Below, one piece after another: positions 42,222 to 45,256 of a stretch of DNA of 45,256 bases. The position numbers were made by a program, and so were the translations under genes. This DNA is from an uncultured Bacteroidales bacterium (GTDB lineage Bacteria > Bacteroidota > Bacteroidia > Bacteroidales > UBA932), in the NCBI GenBank assembly GCA_934675095.1, contig CAKUPC010000010.1, positions 1 through 45,256 of the forward strand. Reading direction: 5' to 3'. The notes below the pieces were generated by a model that searched no databases, had not been told where the DNA came from, and was given only the letters and a program-made list of their open reading frames with translations. How positions within the stretch are numbered: position 1 is the first letter of the stretch; each line of letters begins with the position of its first letter.

Positions 42222-43160
42222 ATGTGGCTGAAAGATTTATATAATAAAGGACGCGAACTTACGGCAGGCGAATACCCGGACGCCCGCGAGCGCGACAGCC
42301 TGCTCAACATCCTTCTGGAGGACGTCCTGCACCTTCAGCGATACACCGTTCTCACCGACCCGTTTCAGAACGTCAGCGGACATGACTGCGACCTGTTTCT
42401 CGGCTGTGCCCGCCGCCTTGCATCCGGCGAGCCGGTTCAGTACATCGTCGGCCGGACGGAGTTTTACGGGAGGCACTTCAATGTTACCCCCGATGTGCTT
42501 ATTCCCCGTCCCGAAACCGAGTACCTGTGCCGCGAAGTCATTGAAAGGGCACGGCTCACCTTTCCGGACAAAACAGGATGCGTCATGCAATCTGAAACCT
42601 TCCCGCCTGAGCAGCCCCGGCTGCGTATTCTGGACCTGTGCACAGGCTCCGGCTGCATCGCCTGGACTCTTGCGCTTGAACTTCCGGGCTCCCGCGTCAT
42701 GGGCGTGGACATATCTGAAGCGGCGCTGGGAGTCGCCGAAAGTCAGAACCTTATGTCCTCTCAACCTGCGGGCGGTGTGCCGGGGCGTGCCCTGTGTCCG
42801 GAATTTTTGAAATACGATGTTCTCCTCGGTCCCGGGTCTTTCGACTGCGAGTATGGCGAGTTTGATGTCATCGTCTCCAATCCTCCCTATGTCCGTGATA
42901 GCGAGCGTCCTATGATGCGGCGCAATGTCCTTGACCATGAGCCGTCACTCGCGCTCTTTGTGCCTGACGGAAACCCCCTGAAATTCTACAGGGCCATCCG
43001 TGACTGGGCAGACTCGTTCCTTGCTCCCGGAGGACTGCTGTTTCTGGAGGGGAACGAGGCTCTTATGGATGAGACAGAAGCACTTTTTTGTGATTTTTCC
43101 GAGCACGGAACTTTCAGCGACTGTTTCGGAAAACCGCGCTTTGTCTTTGCCAAAAAATAG
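42222..43160 (+). CDS. prmC: PrmC, release-factor glutamine methyltransferase
   Basis: The 312-residue SAM-dependent enzyme methylates the GGQ glutamine of peptide-chain release factors. The N-terminal helical domain contains GEPVQYIVGRTEFYGRHFNV and LIPRPETEYL. The methyltransferase core has the SAM loop DLCTGSGCIAWTLAL and the substrate motif VSNPPYVRD. The region between NLMSSQPAG and DVLLGPG is slightly longer than usual. It follows ddl by 84 bases and ends at an intrinsic terminator. Confidence 0.95.
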   Translation: MWLKDLYNKGRELTAGEYPDARERDSLLNILLEDVLHLQRYTVLTDPFQNVSGHDCDLFLGCARRLASGEPVQYIVGRTEFYGRHFNVTPDVLIPRPETEYLCREVIERARLTFPDKTGCVMQSETFPPEQPRLRILDLCTGSGCIAWTLALELPGSRVMGVDISEAALGVAESQNLMSSQPAGGVPGRALCPEFLKYDVLLGPGSFDCEYGEFDVIVSNPPYVRDSERPMMRRNVLDHEPSLALFVPDGNPLKFYRAIRDWADSFLAPGGLLFLEGNEALMDETEALFCDFSEHGTFSDCFGKPRFVFAKK

Positions 43161-43167
43161 TGTTACA

Positions 43168-43190
43168 GCCCTGTCGGGCGGCGTTTTTTT
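43168..43190 (+). terminator. Intrinsic terminator after prmC
   Basis: GCCC (43168-43171), loop TGTC, GGGC (43176-43179), then GGCG and seven T. The stem is short but GC-rich, followed by a clear T-tract eight bases after the prmC stop. Confidence 0.6.
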
Positions 43191-43293
43191 GATGTTCTGT
43201 CCCGGTTCGTACAGCGAAAAAGTTTGCGCAAACTTTTCCCGTTTCAATCAGACGAATAGGCCTTGCAGACGGTTCCACGCCCGATTATTCATA

Positions 43294-43324
43294 TTAGCCG
43301 CTGAATATTTCATTCAACGGCTAA
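43294..43324. promoter_or_regulatory. Long palindrome upstream of the unknown lipoprotein gene
   Basis: TTAGCCG-C-TGAAT (43294-43306) pairs with ATTCA-A-CGGCTAA (43312-43324) around a 5-nt centre, with 12 of 13 positions complementary. It ends 8 bases upstream of a TTTCTTTG (-7-like, 43332-43339) and 37 bases before the ATG, the usual place for an operator or a 5' regulatory hairpin. Confidence 0.5.
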
Positions 43325-43361
43325 TTGGTTGTTTCTTTGTGGCGGATAAAAATTTATTGCC

Positions 43362-44648
43362 ATGAAGAGTTTGAAACTTATTGCGGGAATCATTTTCCTG
43401 CCTGTGCTATTCTCCTGCGAAAAGGAGATCCATGTGAAGTCTGCCGAAACGGCGGGAAGTCCGGTCGCGCTCGACATTGTCGCCGAAATGCTTTCGGAAC
43501 TGCCGCTTGAACCGGAGCATTTCCGGGAGGTTCATTCCGCGGTAGAGTCCTCGTCCGGAAACGGTTACGACGAGGAATACACGATGGCGGACCTCTTTTC
43601 CTCCCCTGGAAAGGGCGTGGGGGACACCCCGACCAAGACCGCGTCGGCATCAAAGGCCTTTTCCCGTCCGCTCCGCGAGCTGATCCGCGAGCACGTCCGT
43701 TCGTCCGTCGCCACCAAGGCGGGAGGGGATTCCGCCTACGGAGACGACGCTGATGCCTACCTCTCCGCCCTTGAGTCCTCTGATGTGCAGATTTATTGGC
43801 CCTACTCCGAAAACTGGGACGGGAAGGCTTCGCCGGTCTTTACCTTTGACCCCGGAGACGATTCTGAGGTGAATATCGGCTACCGTGTCCTGAAGAACGA
43901 GTTCGGGGAGACGAGCGTGGAGAAGATGGAGGTGACGGAGGACTATGCCGAGAAGAACCCTGTCTGGGTGGTGAACCGCAACTCGGACTGCGGCTTCACG
44001 TCGCTTGAAATCATGCGCCGCGAGCATCCCGAATGGGATAACGGAGGCGGTGCATTGATTGTCGGCGGCAGGAGGCAGGGCATCACTCCGCAGGATTGTG
44101 TGTCGCTTCGACCTTTAGCTTCCGGGGACAGTCCGTCAAATACCGCGGGCACAAAATCCGGAGGAACGGGGCTCAAGACACTTGTGCTCAAGGAGTTCAC
44201 CATGAAGCGCAATTATGACTGCTGGTTTGCCGGCGGCTCGGAATTTTTTATCAAGGCCGGCTCTGTCTCCGACTTCTGCGCCGCCACCGAGGCCGAGCTG
44301 CGGCTCTACAGTCCTATGATTACCGACTTCATGATTGTGGTAAAGCGGAAGCAGAAGGGCCAGGCCCTGCCGTTCAACACGGTAATCGTTTCCGACTGGT
44401 CGGAGCAGCTGACTCATGTGGCGTTCATGATTGCCGAGGACGACGGCGGCCGCATCGAGCAGTGGAAATGCTCTGCCGTGGTCAAAATCAAGTCCAAGAG
44501 CTACGGCTTCGACATTTCTCTCCCGTTCAACTCCCGCGACGACATTGTCTGGCGCGGCCAGCTCAGCCGCCGCTACATCGACGCCACCAGCAACCTCGTC
44601 GGCCACTTCGGCGACGTGGACATCACCTTTGAGGTCCTGGAGTACTGA
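43362..44648 (+). CDS. Uncharacterised Bacteroidales lipoprotein
   Basis: The 428-residue precursor has the lipobox LFSC (C19 in MKSLKLIAGIIFLPVLFSC). Residues about 25-130 are Ser/Glu-rich and probably extended. A middle domain contains DVQIYWPYSENWDGKASPVF and NPVWVVNRNSDCGF. A C-terminal domain (about 275-428) contains LKEFTMKRNYDCWFAGGSEF and ends in a beta-rich segment, HFGDVDITFEVLEY. I do not recognise the family. The preceding long palindrome suggests specific regulation. It is convergent with the U32 peptidase gene. Confidence 0.8.
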   Translation: MKSLKLIAGIIFLPVLFSCEKEIHVKSAETAGSPVALDIVAEMLSELPLEPEHFREVHSAVESSSGNGYDEEYTMADLFSSPGKGVGDTPTKTASASKAFSRPLRELIREHVRSSVATKAGGDSAYGDDADAYLSALESSDVQIYWPYSENWDGKASPVFTFDPGDDSEVNIGYRVLKNEFGETSVEKMEVTEDYAEKNPVWVVNRNSDCGFTSLEIMRREHPEWDNGGGALIVGGRRQGITPQDCVSLRPLASGDSPSNTAGTKSGGTGLKTLVLKEFTMKRNYDCWFAGGSEFFIKAGSVSDFCAATEAELRLYSPMITDFMIVVKRKQKGQALPFNTVIVSDWSEQLTHVAFMIAEDDGGRIEQWKCSAVVKIKSKSYGFDISLPFNSRDDIVWRGQLSRRYIDATSNLVGHFGDVDITFEVLEY

Positions 44649-44654
44649 CGGGGC

Positions 44655-44686
44655 GCAGAAAAAGCGGTCTGCTGCGCTTTTTCTGC
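44655..44686. terminator. Bidirectional terminator hairpin between convergent genes
   Basis: GCAGAAAAAGCG (44655-44666) and CGCTTTTTCTGC (44675-44686) form a perfect 12-bp stem with an 8-nt loop, providing T-runs on both strands. It starts 7 bases after the lipoprotein stop and ends 17 bases from the U32 stop. On the minus strand CGCAGCAGACCGCTTTTTCT closely resembles the 3' end of the structured repeat elements at 6661-6680 and 34791-34810. Confidence 0.7.
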
Positions 44687-44703
44687 ATCCCCTCTTGACC
44701 CAG

Positions 44704-45256
44704 TTATTTTGACAAGATTATCATCTCGCAGTTTTTGCAGTCAAATTTCATACGGAGGAAACGGCCGTTGTTGCGGAGGTAGAGACCTTCACTGATGTCG
44801 TTGGCGGCGGCGAGGGCGGTGTAGGCTGGAGTATTGCGGCAGAGCCCCAGCTCGTGGAGCAGGCAGTACTTGCTGCGCATGAGCTCTATATTGGCATCGT
44901 TGTTCTGTGCCTGCCTGCCGTCCGATGAGGGTGTTCCGTCGGGATTTCCGATTTGCAGCCCGCGTTTTAGTGCCTCGTAGGCCGGCTCTATTGTTTCAGC
45001 CCCGAGACGGCGGTAGAGCGAGGCCGCGAGGCTGTTGGCCACGTCGCTTTTGTAGCTGATGCGCTCCGGAAATTTCAGGGTGTCAGGGAGATTGCCGCTG
45101 ATTGTGGCTTTGTTCAGAGACCTTGCCTTGTACGGCATCCTGTCAAGACTCTCGGCAATCTCGCGGCGGATGGCGTTGAGTTGTGCGGCACTCATCATGG
45201 GGATGTTGCCTTCCGCCTCGCCTCCAACAGTTCTTCCTTCGTTACTGCTGATGTCA
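44704..45256 (-). CDS. C-terminal part of a U32-family peptidase, truncated by the window edge
   Basis: The frame is open to the right edge: 19 further codons precede the first visible ATG at 45198, so the gene continues outside. The end has the U32 C-terminal signature: MRSKYCLLHELGLC followed by LYLRNNGRFLRMKFDCKNC, with Cys pairs that bind metal or an Fe-S cluster in this family. Family members include collagenase-like peptidases and tRNA hydroxylation or ubiquinone hydroxylation factors. Which subfamily this belongs to depends on the missing N-terminus. Confidence 0.8.
   Translation of the reverse strand, partial: DISSNEGRTVGGEAEGNIPMMSAAQLNAIRREIAESLDRMPYKARSLNKATISGNLPDTLKFPERISYKSDVANSLAASLYRRLGAETIEPAYEALKRGLQIGNPDGTPSSDGRQAQNNDANIELMRSKYCLLHELGLCRNTPAYTALAAANDISEGLYLRNNGRFLRMKFDCKNCEMIILSK

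Overview
The window comes from a Bacteroidota genome, most likely Bacteroidales from a gut-type lineage. The evidence is NigD-like and Bacteroidales-type lipoproteins with LxxC lipoboxes, -7 promoter boxes of the TAnnTTTG type paired with an upstream TTG, TTG/ATG starts with weak Shine-Dalgarno sequences, and gene sets typical of the phylum (ECF sigma plus membrane-spanning anti-sigma/barrel protein, topoisomerase I with Toprim C-terminal repeats, mreBCD-mrdA-rodA). I cannot fix genus or species. No rRNA, tRNA, CRISPR array or insertion sequence was recognised.

Layout. 1-5.5 kb is accessory in flavour: the tail of a probable TPM-domain protein, a GNAT acetyltransferase, rubrerythrin, an AlbA_2/Schlafen-type regulator, a lipocalin, and an AbiE-like antitoxin/toxin pair. 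5.8-11.5 kb, all on +: acyl-ACP thioesterase, NigD-like lipoprotein, ECF sigma factor, an anti-sigma protein that ends in a beta-barrel, a META-like lipoprotein and a PagL-type lipid A deacylase. This looks like an envelope-stress/outer-membrane remodelling cluster. 11.8-12.4 kb is a HigB/HigA-like toxin-antitoxin pair whose toxin has an apparent frameshift. 12.5-20.6 kb is on -: ExbB, ExbD and TonB (energy for outer-membrane transport), then an RluB-type pseudouridine synthase, Era, a topoisomerase IV/gyrase A-type subunit, and shikimate kinase. 20.7-26.8 kb holds two unrelated-looking DUF4143-type AAA ATPases around a cyclophilin/HAD operon and a Wzx-like flippase. 27-33.8 kb is the cell-shape operon mreB-mreC-mreD-mrdA-rodA plus a PAP2 phosphatase with a barrel-like tail. 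33.9-45.3 kb holds ispD, an Lrp regulator, an unknown lipoprotein, topA, PBP1A, ddl, prmC, another unknown lipoprotein and the C-terminus of a U32 peptidase.

The core genes form a coherent envelope and cell-division neighbourhood: peptidoglycan precursor ligation (Ddl), polymerisation and crosslinking (PBP1A, PBP2/RodA), scaffold (MreBCD), lipid-linked flipping (Wzx-like), isoprenoid supply (IspD) and lipid A trimming (PagL, possibly PAP2). Accessory modules (AlbA_2, AbiE, HigBA, two AAA ATPases) are inserted between them.

The most unusual signals are non-coding. (1) Short, strictly periodic repeat arrays sit beside the toxin-antitoxin and ATPase modules: 33-bp period at 5631 and at 26759, about 32 bp at 21857, 27-bp alternating inverted repeats at 11567, and 23 bp at 12441. 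Two of the loci share the core AATCGCGG. (2) A roughly 100-nt structured element occurs twice (6579-6678, 34711-34809) with sequence-divergent but mutually complementary arms. A related 3' end lies at 44661-44683. (3) A GC-rich palindromic repeat (TGACCCCTCCCGTCCCCTCG) occurs at 392 (+) and 13280 (-).
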